DNA of 64,000 nucleotides from Lusitaniella coriacea LEGE 07157 (lineage in GTDB: Bacteria; Cyanobacteriota; Cyanobacteriia; Cyanobacteriales; Spirulinaceae), in the NCBI RefSeq assembly GCF_015207425.1, contig NZ_JADEWZ010000018.1:1-64000 (forward strand). Reading direction: 5' to 3'. The notes under the pieces were generated by a model that was given only the letters and a program-made list of their open reading frames with translations, did not search any database and was not told where the DNA came from. Position numbers and translations under genes: made by a program. This document shows, in pieces, positions 62,669 to 64,000 of the stretch (the first letter of the stretch is position 1; the number at the start of each line of letters is the position of its first letter).

Positions 62669-63670
62669 TCATTTGAGTTCGATCTCTTGCATGGTTTTGA
62701 TGTTGTAATAATTGATATCGGTCATGGAGTCGGGAATTAGACCTTTGTTAAAAGCTTTGAGTAAATCCTCAACTGCTTCTTCTATGGTGTGCTGCGGGAC
62801 AAATCCAATTTCTTCTTTAATTTTATCGGAGGAAACGTGATAGGAACGGTTGTCATCGGTGGGAGTGGTGACAATTTCCACATCTTCCCCAACGACGTTG
62901 CGAACCATATTGGCGATTTCTTTGACTTTGTAGTTTTCGTATCCGGCGTTGAAAATTTTGCCATCAATTTTTTCGTCGGGAAGTTGAAGGCATTTAATGT
63001 ACAAATCGGTCATGTCCTCAATGTGAATATTAGGACGTTTCTGTTCGCCGCCGAAGACTTTGATTTTGTTGTTGTTAACGGCGTGGTTAGTGAGAATGTT
63101 GACGGTTAAGTCGAGGCGCAGGCGGGGAGAGTAGCCGCAGACGGTTGCGGGACGCAGGACGAGGGTGACAAATCCGGGTTCCCGTTGGGAGAGGAGGACT
63201 TCTTCGCAGAGTGCTTTGTATTTGGAGTAGTCGGTGAGGGGTTGCAGGGGGAGGTCTTCGGTGACGTTTTCGGTTTCTTTGATGCCGTAGACGCTGGAGG
63301 AGGAGGCGTAGATGAAGCGTTTGACTTTGTTGGCTTTGGCGACTTCTACGAGGCTGATGAAGGCATCGTAGTTGATGGATTTGCCTAAGTCGGGGTTAAG
63401 TTCAAAGCTGGGATCGTTGGAGATGCAGGCGAGGTGGATGACGGCATCGCAACCGGGCATAATTTTTTCTAGGAGGGCGCGATCGCGCAAATCTCCTTTA
63501 ATCTGTTCTAATCCGGGATGGTCTTTAACGGCATCTAATACGTTTTCGCCGTAAATATAAAGGTCGATGACTTTGACGCTATACCCTGCGTTCAGTAGTT
63601 TTGGGACTAACACCGATCCCACATAACCGGCACCGCCTGTGACTAAAACGGTTTTAATTTCTGCTGTCAT
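62669..63670 (-). CDS. NAD-dependent epimerase/dehydratase (SDR), sugar-nucleotide
   Basis: The 333-residue extended SDR has VTGGAGYVGSVLVPKLLNAG, YASSSSVYG as the catalytic Ser region and YSKYKALCEEVLL as YxxxK. C-terminal parts (FGGEQKRPNIHIEDMTDLYI, FNAGYENYKVKEIANMVR) are typical of heptose- and deoxysugar-active SDRs. ATG 63670 has GAGG five bases upstream, while the frame opens six codons earlier. Next to the partial GmhB it may modify an activated heptose, but a hexose is equally possible. Confidence 0.88.
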   Translation of the reverse strand: MTAEIKTVLVTGGAGYVGSVLVPKLLNAGYSVKVIDLYIYGENVLDAVKDHPGLEQIKGDLRDRALLEKIMPGCDAVIHLACISNDPSFELNPDLGKSINYDAFISLVEVAKANKVKRFIYASSSSVYGIKETENVTEDLPLQPLTDYSKYKALCEEVLLSQREPGFVTLVLRPATVCGYSPRLRLDLTVNILTNHAVNNNKIKVFGGEQKRPNIHIEDMTDLYIKCLQLPDEKIDGKIFNAGYENYKVKEIANMVRNVVGEDVEIVTTPTDDNRSYHVSSDKIKEEIGFVPQHTIEEAVEDLLKAFNKGLIPDSMTDINYYNIKTMQEIELK

Positions 63671-63727
63671 ATTTTCCTCACAAACCACAAGTTTTCAATA
63701 GATTCAAAAAGTTCAAAGATGCACGAT

Positions 63728-63744
63728 TGGGGAATAGGGAATAG
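63728..63744. repeat. Two copies of the GGGAATA heptamer
   Basis: A short run GGGGAATAGGGAATAG lies between the epimerase and the partial gmhB gene. It is the same unit as the larger array at 11602-11638. Confidence 0.5.
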
Positions 63745-63774
63745 AGTTAAGACAGTAGAGAGTAGGCAATGGAA

Positions 63775-64000
63775 TTAAGTTACCAATTCTTCTCCCCGTC
63801 TCCCTCTCACCCCGTCACCCCGTCTGTCCAGATCGAACAAATATGCTAAAGACGAAATAACCGTTACAAGCTCGCGGTAAGATTTTCCCTTTAGCTCCTG
63901 TTTGGCTTGCAACCCATACCCGGTTTCCACTAGAAAGGCTTTCATTCCCAATTCAATTCCCGGTTCTAAGTCCCGGAGGCGATCCCCCACAACCCAACAG
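63775..64000 (-). CDS. HAD phosphatase, GmhB-like (C-terminal part; continues past the window)
   Basis: The frame enters from the right edge (in phase at 63999) reading CWVVGDRLRDLEPGIELGMK, then AFLVETGYG. That pattern is the C-terminal part of D-glycero-D-manno-heptose 1,7-bisphosphate 7-phosphatase and related HisB-type HAD enzymes. The last 16 residues (RRGDGVRGRRGEELVT) are encoded by low-complexity repeat DNA and are probably not part of the conserved domain. A heptose pathway is supported by the GmhA-like gene at 30880. The N-terminus lies outside. Confidence 0.7.
   Translation of the reverse strand, partial: CWVVGDRLRDLEPGIELGMKAFLVETGYGLQAKQELKGKSYRELVTVISSLAYLFDLDRRGDGVRGRRGEELVT

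Overview
The window is chromosomal DNA from a cyanobacterium. Three lines of evidence agree: the octamer GCGATCGC (HIP1) recurs throughout; psbK (photosystem II protein K) is encoded at 10062-10199; and there are cyanobacterial family genes such as a Tab2/Atab2 homologue, Uma2-type and DUF4058 proteins and heptanucleotide GGGAATA repeats. MurE carries the meso-diaminopimelate signature, and a DUF697/Era-like membrane GTPase and a SulP transporter fit the same assignment. I cannot name the species. A filamentous or unicellular marine/hypersaline form would be a guess.

Region 1 (1-1472) is a remnant restriction-modification locus. The 3' end of a transposase gene runs directly into the C-terminal part of a cytosine-C5 methyltransferase resembling the GGCC (HaeIII) type. 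A full-length restriction-endonuclease-like gene converges on it. The tetramer GGCC is strikingly rare over the entire window.

Region 2 (1488-24642) is mostly housekeeping: rsmD, an ankyrin protein, a membrane GTPase, the Tab2-TldE-like pair, a ClC channel with CBS and USP domains, psbK, a GNRP-repeat protein, a Sua5/YrdC protein, an unknown cyanobacterial protein, rpmF, a sulfite-oxidase-like protein, tRNA-Thr(CGT), a pentapeptide-repeat protein, a Vat-like acetyltransferase, a creatininase-family protein, a thioredoxin-fold protein, murE, a class II aldolase/adducin protein, a SulP transporter and a Uma2 protein. Two short ORFs (psbK and rpmF) and the tRNA are easy to miss. A MITE-like inverted repeat, a heptamer repeat and a putative IS200/IS605 right end lie together at 11602-12050.

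Region 3 (24654-64000) is a roughly 39-kb surface-polysaccharide locus, mostly on the minus strand. It holds at least eight SAM-dependent methyltransferase-like genes, five glycosyltransferase-like genes (two GT2, one GT-B/GT-A fusion, two TPR-glycosyltransferases), four sugar-nucleotide SDR/oxidoreductase genes, a GmhA-like isomerase, a partial GmhB, a WbuC-like cupin, a Nudix hydrolase, AsnB, a flippase-like membrane protein and several large membrane proteins of unknown function. Inside it are two blocks that may form an uncommon pathway: 50094-52113 (an LIC12192-like 'sporadic carbohydrate cluster' protein, a 2OG-Fe(II) oxygenase-like protein and a methyltransferase) and 59112-62534 (split transketolase halves, an APH-fold kinase-like protein and a HAD-like phosphatase). 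I infer that these make or modify an unusual sugar or sugar-linked substituent. The product is not known from sequence.

All coordinates and motif calls were made by reading. Family names are from memory of the families, not from a search.
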